Assembly (NCBI GenBank): GCA_003244145.1
Contig: QHBM01000028.1
Coordinates: 1-48,371 of the forward strand
Direction of reading: 5' to 3'
Source of the DNA: Chthoniobacterales bacterium
Lineage (GTDB): Bacteria > Verrucomicrobiota > Verrucomicrobiia > Chthoniobacterales > UBA10450
DNA: 48,371 nucleotides
Under the pieces are notes generated by a model, which saw only the letters and a list, made by a program, of their open reading frames with translations, was not told where the DNA came from and did not search any database. Made by a program: the position numbers and the translations under genes. Below are positions 1-8,922 of the stretch, piece by piece (position 1 is the first letter of the stretch; each line of letters opens with the position of its first letter).

Positions 1-1083
1 CTTGTCGTCGGCACGCAAAAATTTCATCGGGTGGCGGATTACATCGCGGAGCTGGTGGAAAAGAAACGGAACCGCCGAATGGATGACCCGCGCTTTTCCA
101 TTTGCGACACGGAGGACGAGACCGGTTCGGTCGAAACGATTCGCGATCACGAACTCAAGGAGCGCCAGGCGACGGCGTTTGTCTCGATCATGCAGGGCTG
201 CAACATGCATTGCACCTTTTGCATTGTCCCGCGCACGCGCGGCACCGAACGCAGCCGCTCGATCCCGGAAATCGTGCGCGAAGTGCGGGGCTTGGTAGCA
301 AGTGGCGTCAAGGAAGTCACGCTCCTAGGGCAGATCGTGAATTTGTATGGCCGGCACGAGTTCGCGTCGGTCAATGGCGAGAGTCCGTTTGTGCAATTGC
401 TTAAAGCGGTCCATGAAATCGACGGCTTGGAACGGCTCCGCTTTACCTCGCCGCACCCGGTGGGATTCCGCGAGGATCTGCTCCAGGCGCTGGCCGATTT
501 GCCGAAGCTGGCCGAGCACGTTCACCTGCCGCTTCAATCCGGCTCGAACCGCATCCTGAAAGCGATGCATCGGCCTTACACGGCGGAAAAATATCGATCG
601 TTAGTGAGACGGATCCGCCAAACCCGCGACGAAATCGCCATAACTACCGACGTGATTGTCGGTTTTCCCGGCGAAGAGGAAGACGATTACCGCCAGACGC
701 GCGATCTGGTTGAGGAGATCCAATTCGATAACGCCTTCATCTTTCGCTATTCCATTCGCAGCGACACACCGGCCGCGGCGATGGAGCAGATTGACGAGCA
801 AATCAAAGAGGAGCGCAATCGCGACTTGCTCAGCGTAGTCGATGCCTCCGCTCATCGCGCGAACGAGCGTTTGGTCGGGCGCGATCTCGAAATTTTGTGC
901 GAAGGTCCGAGCCGCACGAATGCGGCGCGCTTGATGGGACGCACGCGCACAAACAAGATTGTCGTCTTCGAAGGAAAGCCCGAGCACGTCGGCCAAATCT
1001 TCGAGATCAGCGTGACGCAGGCGAACGGATTCAGCTTGTATGGAACGCCGCTCGTGCCAACGTCCTCTCCGGTTTCCGCATGA
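1..1083 (+). CDS. miaB: tRNA-2-methylthio-N6-dimethylallyladenosine synthase MiaB (5'-truncated by window)
   Basis: Radical-SAM methylthiotransferase that adds the 2-methylthio group to i6A37 of tRNAs reading UNN codons. The reading frame is open from base 1 and begins with GTQKFHRV, a conserved stretch that in MiaB follows the N-terminal UPF0004 domain, so only the first part of the gene is missing; the internal GTG at 31 is not the true start. The radical-SAM cluster motif CNMHCTFC is visible near residues 64-71 of the visible part, and the C-terminus (about the last 65 residues) has the look of a TRAM RNA-binding domain. The stop TGA overlaps the ATG of the next gene (ATGA), so the two are translationally coupled. 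MtaB/RimO are alternatives, but GTQKFHRV and the general sequence favour MiaB. Confidence 0.93.
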   Translation, partial: LVVGTQKFHRVADYIAELVEKKRNRRMDDPRFSICDTEDETGSVETIRDHELKERQATAFVSIMQGCNMHCTFCIVPRTRGTERSRSIPEIVREVRGLVASGVKEVTLLGQIVNLYGRHEFASVNGESPFVQLLKAVHEIDGLERLRFTSPHPVGFREDLLQALADLPKLAEHVHLPLQSGSNRILKAMHRPYTAEKYRSLVRRIRQTRDEIAITTDVIVGFPGEEEDDYRQTRDLVEEIQFDNAFIFRYSIRSDTPAAAMEQIDEQIKEERNRDLLSVVDASAHRANERLVGRDLEILCEGPSRTNAARLMGRTRTNKIVVFEGKPEHVGQIFEISVTQANGFSLYGTPLVPTSSPVSA

Positions 1084-1631
1084 TCTATCATTTATCACTT
1101 CAAACGGCGGGACTGATCGCCGGTTTTTTGCTGCTTCTCGTCAGTTTACCTGGTTTGATCAAACCCGATTTCTCCCAGCAAATGGCCCAGCGTCTCCCGC
1201 GTTCTCGCGTGACCGGTTGGGCCCTTTTGACGGTCGGGTTCCTTTGGAGCTTCTGGCTTCTCGCGACCATGGAGATGGGGGAATTCTCCAGCTTTCGCAA
1301 GCCGCTGCTCTTCATCCTGCCGGTTGGCTTCCTGCTCGTCTTGCGTTTCGTGGACGAGTTCCTCGCCGTGCGCGCGCTTGGCATTCTTTTTCTGCTCGCG
1401 GCCGAACCGCTCCTCGACGCCGCTTTTTTCCGAAGCGAAAGGAGCCGGCTTCTCGTGACGGTTTTCGCCTATCTTCTGATCGTGGCGGGATTGTTCTGGG
1501 TCACGATGCCGTACCTTCTCCGTGACCAGATCAACTGGAGCGCGCGGACGAACGGCCGTTGGCGTTTGACCCACGGGCTCGCCTTCCTCTACGGCGCGGC
1601 CATCCTCGCCTGCGCCTTTACCCGGTATTGA
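1080..1631 (+). CDS. small polytopic membrane protein, unknown function
   Basis: A 183-residue protein with about six hydrophobic segments (near residues 8-27, 47-64, 74-90, 95-113, 121-142 and 165-181), so an inner-membrane protein. The start is the ATG at 1080, which overlaps the miaB stop by ATGA; the same frame stays open upstream to 897 but that part lies inside miaB. No catalytic motif or named domain is recognised. It sits between miaB and a GT9 glycosyltransferase with overlapping ends at both sides, so all three are probably cotranscribed. A role in envelope or lipopolysaccharide metabolism would be a guess from the neighbour only. Confidence 0.75.
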   Translation: MIYHLSLQTAGLIAGFLLLLVSLPGLIKPDFSQQMAQRLPRSRVTGWALLTVGFLWSFWLLATMEMGEFSSFRKPLLFILPVGFLLVLRFVDEFLAVRALGILFLLAAEPLLDAAFFRSERSRLLVTVFAYLLIVAGLFWVTMPYLLRDQINWSARTNGRWRLTHGLAFLYGAAILACAFTRY

Positions 1632-2548
1632 ACCGGATTCTGGTCATCCGCGGCGGCGCGCTCGGAGACTTCGTCCTCACGCTGCCCGCGATCAAACTCT
1701 TGCGCGATCGCTTCCCGCAGGCCTGGCTCGAGATTCTTGGCTCCAAACACATCGTCGCGCTGGCTGAAAAACGTTTCTACGCGGACGCAATCCGGTCACT
1801 CGATTCCGCGTCCTTCGCTCGTTTTTTTGCGAACGACTCCGAACTCCCGTCCGATCTGGCCGGCTACTTCCGCGGTTTCGATTTGATCGTCAGTTATCTC
1901 TTCGATCCGGATGGAATCTTCGAAGCGAACTTAAAGCGTTGCGGCGTCCAGACTTTCATTTCGGGATCGCCGAGGCTGGATCATCGTGAACACGCCGCCC
2001 TCCAGTTGGCGCGTCCGCTCGAAACACTCGGTCTGCGTCTGGAGAATTCGGCTGCGCGAATTTATCCGTCCGAATCCGATCGCGATTTCGCCCGAGGTTT
2101 TCTGGGCCATCCTTCCGATCGCATCATTGCATTGCACCCGGGCAGCGGAAGCGAAACAAAGAATTGGCCGATCGCTAACTGGCAAAAACTCGGCAACGAT
2201 CTTCTCGCGCACGATCGCGAACTCGTCATCGTTTCGGGCGAGGCCGATGAGGAGCGCGCGGGACTGTTGGAATCGGCCTGGAAAGGGAAGGCCGTTCAAT
2301 TCGCGAGAAATCTCCCGCTCCCTCACCTCGCCGCGGTTTTGGAGAACACGATTTTCATCGGCCACGATAGCGGGATTTCTCACGTCGCGGCCGCCGTCGG
2401 CGCGCGGTGCATCTTGCTCTTCGGTTGGACGGACCCCGCGATTTGGGCGCCCGCGAATGAAAACGTGACTGTCCTTCGGGCGCCCGGAGAAAAATTGGGC
2501 GACCTGGAGGTCGATGCCGTCGTCGCCGCGCTGCGGCTTACGAGCTGA
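1628..2548 (+). CDS. glycosyltransferase family 9 (heptosyltransferase-like)
   Basis: Predicted ADP-heptose-type glycosyltransferase of family GT9, which transfers a heptose or related sugar to lipopolysaccharide core or another acceptor on the cytoplasmic face of the inner membrane. The N-terminus RILVIRGGALGDFVLTLPA is the typical first beta-alpha unit of GT9. The second Rossmann half shows ALHPGSGSETKNWP and GHDSGISHVAAAVGA followed by LFGWTDPAIW, the nucleotide-sugar binding signature. The start is chosen as TTG at 1628, which overlaps the preceding stop (TTGA) and places the conserved strand at residue 3; the frame is open to 1559 but that would add unrelated residues. The 306-residue length is slightly short for the family (about 320-350). 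The end overlaps the convergent dnaN gene by 11 bases. Confidence 0.85.
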   Translation: MNRILVIRGGALGDFVLTLPAIKLLRDRFPQAWLEILGSKHIVALAEKRFYADAIRSLDSASFARFFANDSELPSDLAGYFRGFDLIVSYLFDPDGIFEANLKRCGVQTFISGSPRLDHREHAALQLARPLETLGLRLENSAARIYPSESDRDFARGFLGHPSDRIIALHPGSGSETKNWPIANWQKLGNDLLAHDRELVIVSGEADEERAGLLESAWKGKAVQFARNLPLPHLAAVLENTIFIGHDSGISHVAAAVGARCILLFGWTDPAIWAPANENVTVLRAPGEKLGDLEVDAVVAALRLTS

Positions 2549-3635
2549 TGCGCATCGGCATGAGCACGTAGAGAAACGGCGTCTGAATTTTCAGCACGCC
2601 CGGGCTCATTTCATCGATCAAATCGAGAAAGACTTCGTCCTCGGTCAGGGCGCGGAGCGGCGCCATGAAAAATTCTGGATTGAACGCGATCGAGAACTCC
2701 CGCCCCTTGTAAACCACCGCGAGCGATTCCTTCGCTTCGCCCACCTCCGGCGTGTTCGCGGTGATGTCGATATTGTTTTTGGTGAAGTTTAGTTTGATCG
2801 AATTCGATTTATCGCTCGCCAGCAACGACACCCGGCGCAGCGAATTCAGGAACGTCTCGCGCTCCAGCGTGACGCGCTCTTTCGTCTCGCTCGGAATGAC
2901 CTGCTTGTAATTTGGATAATTGCCTTCGATCAACTTCGAAACCAGGAGCGTGTTGTTGAGATCGAAAGCGATCTGGCCGCTGCCGACGCTGACTTTTACT
3001 TCGCCGTCGTCCGTCAGCAGCCGCTGCAATTCCGTGACCGCCTTGGTCGGCACGATGATGTCCGCCTCGTGGCTGCGCGGAAACTCGAGCTCGATGTCCA
3101 CCATCGCGAGCCGCCGTCCGTCCGTGGCGACAAGCGTCAGCTTGTTTTCCTTGAGGCTGAAGAGGAGGCCGTTGAGGACGTAACGCGTCTCGTCGGTCGA
3201 AATGGCGTAGGAAGTTTTGCGCAGGCCGTCGCGTAAATCCTTCTGGCGAATCGTCACCACCTTCGCGCTGTCGAATTTCGGCAACGGCGGGAACTCCTCT
3301 TCCGGCAGGCCGAGGATCTTGAAGAAACTCTGGCCGCTCCGGATGGAGGCGGCGTTTTTTCCGTCCACTTCGATCTGCACTTCGCTCGAAGGCAGCTCGC
3401 GGATGATCGTGAAAAGGCGACGCGCCGGCAACGTGGTCGCGCCTTCCTTTTCCACAGCCGCTTCAAAACTTCCGCGCACGCCGACGTCGAGATCGGTCGT
3501 GGTCAGATGAACTTCGTTTCCTTTCGCCTGCATCAGGACGTTGGAAAGAATCGGCAGAGTCGTGCGCGTGCTGACGACGTTCTGAACCTGTTGCAAACCT
3601 TCGAGCAGCTTTTCTTTCGTGGCGCTAAATTTCAT
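2538..3635 (-). CDS. dnaN: DNA polymerase III sliding clamp, beta subunit
   Basis: Ring-shaped processivity clamp that holds DNA polymerase III on DNA. The 365-residue length and three repeated clamp domains are normal for the family. Recognisable parts are the N-terminus MKFSATKEKLLEGLQQVQNV, TTLPILSNVLM, the central TRYVLNGLLF and VATDGRRLA, and the C-terminal LMPMR, which is the conserved end of the clamp. It lies 86 bp downstream of dnaA on the same strand, the canonical dnaA-dnaN order next to many bacterial origins. It is convergent with the GT9 gene and overlaps its last 11 bases. No recF or gyrB follows in this window. Confidence 0.97.
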   Translation of the reverse strand: MKFSATKEKLLEGLQQVQNVVSTRTTLPILSNVLMQAKGNEVHLTTTDLDVGVRGSFEAAVEKEGATTLPARRLFTIIRELPSSEVQIEVDGKNAASIRSGQSFFKILGLPEEEFPPLPKFDSAKVVTIRQKDLRDGLRKTSYAISTDETRYVLNGLLFSLKENKLTLVATDGRRLAMVDIELEFPRSHEADIIVPTKAVTELQRLLTDDGEVKVSVGSGQIAFDLNNTLLVSKLIEGNYPNYKQVIPSETKERVTLERETFLNSLRRVSLLASDKSNSIKLNFTKNNIDITANTPEVGEAKESLAVVYKGREFSIAFNPEFFMAPLRALTEDEVFLDLIDEMSPGVLKIQTPFLYVLMPMRISS

Positions 3636-3721
3636 GACGGAACGGAAAGCTAAGATGTAAGGCTTACGATTTTATTCGGCAACCGCAATCTCGCTTTCCG
3701 CGTAAACCGAATTCCCATGCA

Positions 3722-5092
3722 TCAACGCTGCAGCGCGCTGTCGATGAATGAGATGGTCTGCCGGAGGTTATCCTGCTCCTTCATGCGGCGCTTCACCAGT
3801 TTGCACGCATGCAGGACCGTGCCGTGATCGCGGCCGCCAAAGGCGTCGCCGATTTCGTTGAGCGACGCTTTGGTCAATTCGCGCGCGAGATACATCGCGA
3901 TCTGGCGCGGGAAGGCGATGTTGGCCGGGCGCCGTTTGCTGGTCATATCAGCGAGGCGCACGTCAAAGTGCTCCGCCACCCGCCGTTGAATCTGCTCGAT
4001 CGTGACCGCGTGCCGCGCTTCTTCCTGGAGAATATCTTTCAGCAAATGCTCGACCACATCGTTGGTCAACTCCTTGCCCATGCTGAGCGAGGCGAACGAC
4101 GCGACTCGCATGAGCGCGCCTTCCAGCCGGCGAACGTTCGTGCGAATGCGAGTGGCCAGGAATTCGAAAACCTCGTCGCGCAAGTTGATGTGCAGGGTGT
4201 GCGCTTTCTTGCGCAGGATCGCCATGCGCGTTTCGACATCAGGCGGCTGAAGCTCCGCGGTCAGTCCCCATTCGAAACGCGAGACGAGACGATGCTCGAG
4301 ATTCGCGATCTCGGAAGGCGGCCGATCGCTCGAAAGGACAATTTGTTTATGTCCGTCGAAGAGCGTGTTGAAAGTGTGGAAGAATTCTTCCTGTGATCGT
4401 TCCTTGCCTCCGAGAAACTGGATGTCGTCGATCAGGAGGAGATCGGCCTGGCGATAGCGCTTGCGAAATTTCACCAGGTTGTTGTGCTGGATCGCGTCGA
4501 TGAATTCGTTGATGAAGACCTCGCTCGACAGGTACATCACCTTCGAGTTTTTCTTGTTCATCCCGACGTATTGACCGATCGCCTGCATCAAATGGGTTTT
4601 GCCGAGGCCCACGCCGCCATAAATGAAAAGCGGGTTGTAGGTGCGCGCCGGAGTTTTCGCCACCGCGAGACTCGCCGCATGCGCGATCTCATTGTTCGGA
4701 CCGATGACGAACGATTCAAAGCTATTGCGCGGATTGAGTCCCAGGGCGGTGCTGGATTGTTTTGCGTCCCGGCCAGTTTCACGGGCCTCTTCCTTCGCGG
4801 AGATTTCTGCGTGTTCCTCCGCCTCGGTTTTTTCCGCGCCGTCCGAAGCCGACGAAAATTTTATCGCGCGCGGCGAGCCGAAAGCCGTGACGACAGCGGA
4901 CTGCAACGCGGCCATGTGATTACTTTCGATCCAAAATTGATAGATGTTATTGGGAACCCGAAAAGTGAGCGCCTCGTCGTTGGCGTGGACAAGTTTCACC
5001 GCGGAGAACCAGCGCTTGAAAGTGTCCGGGCTGACCTGCGGCTTGAGTGCCGCAGACAGCTTCTGCCAGAGCTGAGAATGCTTCTCGTCCAT
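3722..5092 (-). CDS. dnaA: chromosomal replication initiator protein DnaA
   Basis: AAA+ ATPase that binds DnaA boxes and opens the replication origin. Four domains can be seen: N-terminal domain I (MDEKHSQLWQKL onward), a variable charged linker, the AAA+ core with Walker A GGVGLGKTH near residues 159-167, Walker B LLLIDDIQFLGG and sensor regions, and the C-terminal helix-turn-helix with the DnaA signature FGGRDHGTVLHA. The start is taken as ATG at 5092 (456 residues); a TTG at 5116 in the same frame would add eight residues. Neither has a good Shine-Dalgarno sequence. The 524 bp upstream carries DnaA-box-like 9-mers, suggesting autoregulation and a nearby origin. Confidence 0.97.
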   Translation of the reverse strand: MDEKHSQLWQKLSAALKPQVSPDTFKRWFSAVKLVHANDEALTFRVPNNIYQFWIESNHMAALQSAVVTAFGSPRAIKFSSASDGAEKTEAEEHAEISAKEEARETGRDAKQSSTALGLNPRNSFESFVIGPNNEIAHAASLAVAKTPARTYNPLFIYGGVGLGKTHLMQAIGQYVGMNKKNSKVMYLSSEVFINEFIDAIQHNNLVKFRKRYRQADLLLIDDIQFLGGKERSQEEFFHTFNTLFDGHKQIVLSSDRPPSEIANLEHRLVSRFEWGLTAELQPPDVETRMAILRKKAHTLHINLRDEVFEFLATRIRTNVRRLEGALMRVASFASLSMGKELTNDVVEHLLKDILQEEARHAVTIEQIQRRVAEHFDVRLADMTSKRRPANIAFPRQIAMYLARELTKASLNEIGDAFGGRDHGTVLHACKLVKRRMKEQDNLRQTISFIDSALQR

Positions 5093-5616
5093 CGACTTGT
5101 TAACAGCGTTAAGCAACCCGCATCGCGAGAGGCGAGCGTGATAGTTGCAAGGTAGAATCTGGTTTCGCCGCCTTTCCGGACGGGTAACGAAAAGGCGCGG
5201 GACGCGGGGAAATTTTTCGCAAAACTCGAATATACGAGGGAGAAACGGGGCGCGAGCTTGGAAACGAACGGGACGAGAGGCAGAGAAGTGGATGGGACGC
5301 GGCAGGTTCGCTCGCTTGGGCGGGTGTAATCATCATTCTAGCTCTTTGTATTCTTGGAAACCTGTTCACATCTTATTAACACCAGCCCCTTATCCTCCCT
5401 GCCAGCGGCTTGAGATTAGAAACCGGCGAAAGAAGCGACAAGAAAAAAGCGGAACTTTATTTTTGTTTCCGAACCAAAAAAATCTTGACGAAAAATCGCG
5501 CTGGGAGTTGCGCGGAAACGTTGCGAGGCGAGCACGCGTGAGGTTGACCGATTCCTCTGGTTCGCGCAACCTTGCCTTCCCGGATCCGCGTTTGTTTTAC
5601 GCGAGGCACGCCCGAA
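5093..5616. other. 524 bp gene-free region upstream of dnaA, candidate replication origin
   Basis: No convincing gene lies here. Three 9-mers at 5362-5370 (CTGTTCACA), 5373-5381 (TTATTAACA) and 5390-5398 (TTATCCTCC) each match 7 of 9 positions of a DnaA box (TTATNCACA) and are spaced 11 and 17 bp apart. They are followed by an A/T-rich stretch (about 5420-5495) with runs of A and T, unusual in this GC-rich sequence and suitable as a DNA unwinding element. Position next to dnaA-dnaN supports an oriC role, but the boxes are imperfect. The region must also hold the divergent promoters of dnaA and of the secreted-protein gene; I could not pick out convincing -35/-10 pairs. Confidence 0.4.
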
Positions 5617-6177
5617 ATGCCGCTCAATTCTTTGCGCAAAACCAAAATCTCCATCGGTCGCGTCCACTTTCTTGCCGCTGCCCTGGCGCTTTTCTTTTCC
5701 GCCGGCCCGGCGCGGGCGGCCGACGATATCCCGCCCCCCTTTGGCTTCAAGTGGAACGATTCTATGACAAAAATCGAGCAGGTGCTGCTCGGAGCCAAAG
5801 CGAAAATCGTCAGCCGCGACCGAAAAGAGAAGCGCGATGTCTGGACGGTCGAAGGTTTGGTGCAGCCAGGTCTGAAGCGTACGCTCTTTACCTTCAAGGA
5901 AGGTTTTCTCGTCGAAGTGGAGTTGCAGTACGAATACCCGGACTGGACGATCGAGCGTTACAACGAACGGATGGGCGAAATCCGGCGTTACTTCGACGCG
6001 AAGTTCGGCACCGGAAAATTGGTTTCACGCTCGCGCGATACCGACTCGGACGTAGTCCAGACGCTCGTCGGCTATCAGTGGATTGTCGGCGGCACGATGC
6101 TGGAGCTGTTCTATTTCTCCGCGCAGCGCGAACAGATGGTCTTTCGCAGCATCACGGTCACCTACAAGGCGATCTAA
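5617..6177 (+). CDS. secreted protein of unknown function
   Basis: A 186-residue protein with an N-terminal Sec signal peptide: basic MPLNSLRKTK, a hydrophobic core rich in Ala/Leu/Phe and a likely cleavage after AGPARA near residue 32. The mature part starts ADDIPPPFGFKWNDSMTKIEQ and is a mixed alpha/beta soluble domain with no cysteine pair or catalytic motif that I recognise. The start is ATG at 5617, because this gives a well-formed signal peptide; the frame is open to 5572. The 3' end overlaps the convergent def gene by 4 bases. It faces the presumed origin region and is transcribed away from dnaA. Confidence 0.7.
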   Translation: MPLNSLRKTKISIGRVHFLAAALALFFSAGPARAADDIPPPFGFKWNDSMTKIEQVLLGAKAKIVSRDRKEKRDVWTVEGLVQPGLKRTLFTFKEGFLVEVELQYEYPDWTIERYNERMGEIRRYFDAKFGTGKLVSRSRDTDSDVVQTLVGYQWIVGGTMLELFYFSAQREQMVFRSITVTYKAI

Positions 6178-6737
6178 ATTCCCTTCGACGTCTCTTTTTG
6201 CAGCCGCTTCAGCTTGCTCGAATGACTCGCTTTCGCGGCGGAGCTCATGCGATCGATAAACAAAATGCCGTTCAAATGATCGGCCTCGTGCTGCAAAGCG
6301 CGTGAAAGCAAACCCGAGGCATCGAGCCGGATCGTCTTTCCTTCCAGCGTCTCCGCCTCCACCTCCACCGAAACCGCGCGGTCGATCTCCGCGGTGATAT
6401 CGGGAAAACTAAGGCAGCCTTCGCTTCCCGAGTCTTTGTCGTCGCTCAACCGCAATTTCGGATTGAGCAACACCAGCGGCATCACACTCGCAGGGTCCTC
6501 CACCGGCGCGCCATTCAAACTCAGCGCGCTCGGCCGGTCTTCGACTTGAGACACGTCGAGCACGGTCAACTGCAAGGCGTGGCCCACCTGTTGGGCCGCC
6601 AGGCCGACGCCGTTCGCGGCGTGCATCGTCTCGAGCATGTTGGCCGCGAGCGCGCGAATGCGCTCATCCACGATTTCGATCCGCTTGCCTTTCGCCCGCA
6701 GGATCGGGTCGCCGTACTTCCGGATGGCCAATCTCAT
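6174..6737 (-). CDS. def: peptide deformylase
   Basis: Metal-dependent amidase that removes the formyl group from the N-terminal Met of nascent proteins. All three family motifs are present in the 187-residue product: motif 1 GVGLAAQQVG (residues 43-52), motif 2 EGCLSFP (106-112, Cys108 a metal ligand) and motif 3 QHEADHLNG (149-157, His150 and His154 metal ligands, Glu151 catalytic). The length is usual for the family. It is the last gene of an operon after tonB/tolA-like, exbB and exbD, overlapping exbD by 4 bases (ATGA). Its 3' end overlaps the convergent secreted-protein gene by 4 bases. No fmt gene follows here. Confidence 0.96.
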   Translation of the reverse strand: MRLAIRKYGDPILRAKGKRIEIVDERIRALAANMLETMHAANGVGLAAQQVGHALQLTVLDVSQVEDRPSALSLNGAPVEDPASVMPLVLLNPKLRLSDDKDSGSEGCLSFPDITAEIDRAVSVEVEAETLEGKTIRLDASGLLSRALQHEADHLNGILFIDRMSSAAKASHSSKLKRLQKETSKGI

Positions 6738-7141
6738 TTCTCGCCGTGCGTGAACGCGGGCAGGTTTTTCACCCCCGCTAGCTTCAACGCGTCCATCACC
6801 CGGACGATCGTGCCGAACGACGCCTTCTTGTCGGCCTGCAGAGCGAGCGCCGATTTGCGCGTCGCCGGCAAATTGCGCACAGATATCTCCAGCTCCTCCA
6901 CGCTCACGACGCTGCCGTCGAGCCGGATCTCGTCGGCTTCATTCACGCTCACGATCGCATGCTCCTGCTCGGACGAAGCCAGTGTGGATGTTTTTGATTC
7001 CGGCAAATTGATTTGCACTTCCGGCTGGTCCTTTTTGAATGTGGTCGAGACCACGAAAAAGATGAGCAGAATGGTCAGGATATCGACCAGCGAAACGATA
7101 ATGATGGAGGGCGCGCGCCGCTTCCGGACTGCGATCTTCAT
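6734..7141 (-). CDS. exbD: biopolymer transport protein ExbD/TolR
   Basis: A 135-residue inner-membrane protein with a short basic cytoplasmic N-terminus, one membrane span (about residues 13-32, SIIIVSLVDILTILLIFFVV) carrying the conserved proton-channel Asp (VSLVD), and a periplasmic domain ending in a typical ALQADKKASFGTIVRVMD segment. It works with the ExbB/TolQ protein encoded just upstream as a proton-driven motor that energises a TonB- or TolA-type protein. The gap to the exbB stop is 22 bp and it overlaps def by 4 bases. Whether it serves Ton-type uptake or Tol-type envelope maintenance cannot be told from this protein alone. Confidence 0.9.
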   Translation of the reverse strand: MKIAVRKRRAPSIIIVSLVDILTILLIFFVVSTTFKKDQPEVQINLPESKTSTLASSEQEHAIVSVNEADEIRLDGSVVSVEELEISVRNLPATRKSALALQADKKASFGTIVRVMDALKLAGVKNLPAFTHGEK

Positions 7142-7163
7142 GTCAGCGCAAGTGGCGGCGGCG

Positions 7164-7862
7164 TCACGCGACCGGGGCGCGCGCCGGGGCCGGCATGGTT
7201 GAGCGGGAAGGCGGCGGCATTTCTTCGCGGGCGATCCGGCCGAAGTAGCATTTCGCGATGAGGTCCGAGACGAGCGATTCCATTTCCACCGACATCACCT
7301 CCACCTTCTTCGAGAAATAACTGAAGGCGATCAGCGCGGGCACCGCGATGGACAAGCCGAAGATGGTGCAGTTCAACGCCATGGAAATTCCGAGCGCCAC
7401 GGCCTTTGTATCCGACGCGCCGCTGCTCAAGCCGAGCCCGGAGAAAACCTGCACCAGTCCCGAGACCGTGCCGATCAATCCGATCAACGGCGCAATGCCC
7501 GTCACCACTTCGAGCACGATCAATCCGCGCTCGAGCCGCACCAGCTCGCGGCGCGCGCGGGTTTGGACCGATTCAATGTTTTCCGCGCGGGGCCAGCGCA
7601 AATGTTGCAGCGCCGTGCGGACGACACCGGCCAGCGACGACTTGTCCTCATTCACGATGCGCAGCAAACGCTCCGCGCTCCCACCCGGCGTGAGCCGCTC
7701 GATTTCGCTCTCGATCACCAGCGGCAGCACCTTTTTTTCGCGCAAGGTCAGGGTCGCCAGCACGATCGTGGTCACCGTGACGATGGAGCAAAGAAGCAGC
7801 GGCCACATGAAAAGGCCACCCTTGGTAAAAAACGTCACCATGGTGTGGAGCGTTTCGGTCAT
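7164..7862 (-). CDS. exbB: MotA/TolQ/ExbB proton channel family protein
   Basis: A 232-residue inner-membrane proton-channel subunit partnering the ExbD encoded downstream. It has a first membrane span near residues 14-34 (MWPLLLCSIVTVTTIVL), a cytoplasmic loop and the two conserved C-terminal spans with GIAPLIGLIGTVSGLVQVF and the following ALGISMALNCTIFGLSIAVPA. The start is ATG at 7862 (MTETLHTMVTFF), 19 bp after the stop of the upstream tonB/tolA-like gene; the longer frame to 7946 runs into that gene. Order tonB-like, exbB, exbD, def on the minus strand suggests one transcript. Confidence 0.92.
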   Translation of the reverse strand: MTETLHTMVTFFTKGGLFMWPLLLCSIVTVTTIVLATLTLREKKVLPLVIESEIERLTPGGSAERLLRIVNEDKSSLAGVVRTALQHLRWPRAENIESVQTRARRELVRLERGLIVLEVVTGIAPLIGLIGTVSGLVQVFSGLGLSSGASDTKAVALGISMALNCTIFGLSIAVPALIAFSYFSKKVEVMSVEMESLVSDLIAKCYFGRIAREEMPPPSRSTMPAPARAPVA

Positions 7863-7881
7863 TTGCAGGGCCAGTGGGAGT

Positions 7882-8922
7882 TCATTGGTTTGAGTAAGTC
7901 GTGAAGTAAATGTCCACCGGCATTCGGCCGTCGGGCAGGGTCGCAATCAGATCAGGTGGAATCGGAGGAAGATGCGCCTCCTGAAACGATTGCAAGCAGA
8001 TGTTGGCGAAAGCTTCGTTCGCATTATTCGAGAGCACCCGCAACTTTTGCAGATGTCCCTGGGCGTCGACTTCCGCTTCAAGGTGCGCCGTGCCGATGCT
8101 GACCAGGTCCATTTTCGAATTCATATAATAATACCAGCGCGAGCCGATCGCATCGGAGACCGCTTTTTGATAACGCCCCAGCGGCGTGCCGACTGCGTTC
8201 ACTGACGACGGCCCGCGGTTCGTGATGCGCCCGGTGATGCGCGTCTCCTGGGTTTGCGCGTGATAATTGGAAGCAGGATTGTCGGGCTTCGGTCGCGGCA
8301 CCGGTGGCGCGGCGGAGGCGGCGACGTCGGGAGGCGGCGAAGGCTCGTTTTCGTCCGGCGCTTTGATGGGCGGCGGCGGCGTGGACGTGAGCATCGCGAA
8401 TTGCTCCGGCTCCGCCGTCGCGCTCGGCGCGGCGGTGGGCGTGGTCTTCGGCGGCTCGGACGTCTTCGGTGGCGGCGAAGCCGGAGGTTTCGATTCCGGC
8501 GCGGGCGTTGGTGGCGCGGGCGGCTGAGGCTGCGATCCCTGCGTTTCCATCGAAAAATCGTGCGTGTCGAGATGAACGAACGGACGTTCCTTTCCGTCCT
8601 GGCTCGGCACCGGCATGTCGCCGGTCGCGGGCTTCTCACTCGCCGCGAGAGAATTGGCGTTCGATTCGAAGGTCTGCTCCTTCGGTTTCTCGGCCGATTC
8701 CTTGGAACTCTCCGTTTGCATGAAGGGCGGATTTTTCGGCGCGGAGGGCGGCGGCGGCGCGGAGAGATCGACGATCGTCAACTCGGAAGGCGCGTCCGCG
8801 GGCGGAGGCACGGGGGTAAAGACACCGCCGAAGGCCGCCAGCGAATACCCGATCGCAAGGTGGACAAAGAGCGAAATCAAGATCGCCAGCGCGAGTTTTC
8901 GCCGCTCTTTCTTTTGTTCCAT
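7882..8922 (-). CDS. TonB/TolA-like energy transducer, proline-rich
   Basis: A 346-residue envelope-spanning protein. After a basic N-terminus (MEQKKERRKLALA) comes one membrane anchor (about residues 11-32), then a long Pro/Ala/Ser-rich segment (about 40-220) that could bridge the periplasm, and a C-terminal domain of about 110 residues beginning near GRYQKAVSDAIGSRWYYYM. The C-terminal domain is more like TolA/TonB C-domains of the YQ..V...I...W type than like the short TonB consensus. The start is ATG at 8922, as the upstream part of the frame (to 8955) shows no membrane-protein character. With exbB and exbD directly downstream, the product is probably the transducer of that motor. Confidence 0.82.
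   Translation of the reverse strand: MEQKKERRKLALAILISLFVHLAIGYSLAAFGGVFTPVPPPADAPSELTIVDLSAPPPPSAPKNPPFMQTESSKESAEKPKEQTFESNANSLAASEKPATGDMPVPSQDGKERPFVHLDTHDFSMETQGSQPQPPAPPTPAPESKPPASPPPKTSEPPKTTPTAAPSATAEPEQFAMLTSTPPPPIKAPDENEPSPPPDVAASAAPPVPRPKPDNPASNYHAQTQETRITGRITNRGPSSVNAVGTPLGRYQKAVSDAIGSRWYYYMNSKMDLVSIGTAHLEAEVDAQGHLQKLRVLSNNANEAFANICLQSFQEAHLPPIPPDLIATLPDGRMPVDIYFTTYSNQ

Noticed and set aside
5145-6305. 386-codon open frame through the origin region and the secreted-protein gene
   Set aside because: Arg-rich composition without any motif; it crosses the gene-free region and overlaps a gene with a clear signal peptide in another frame.
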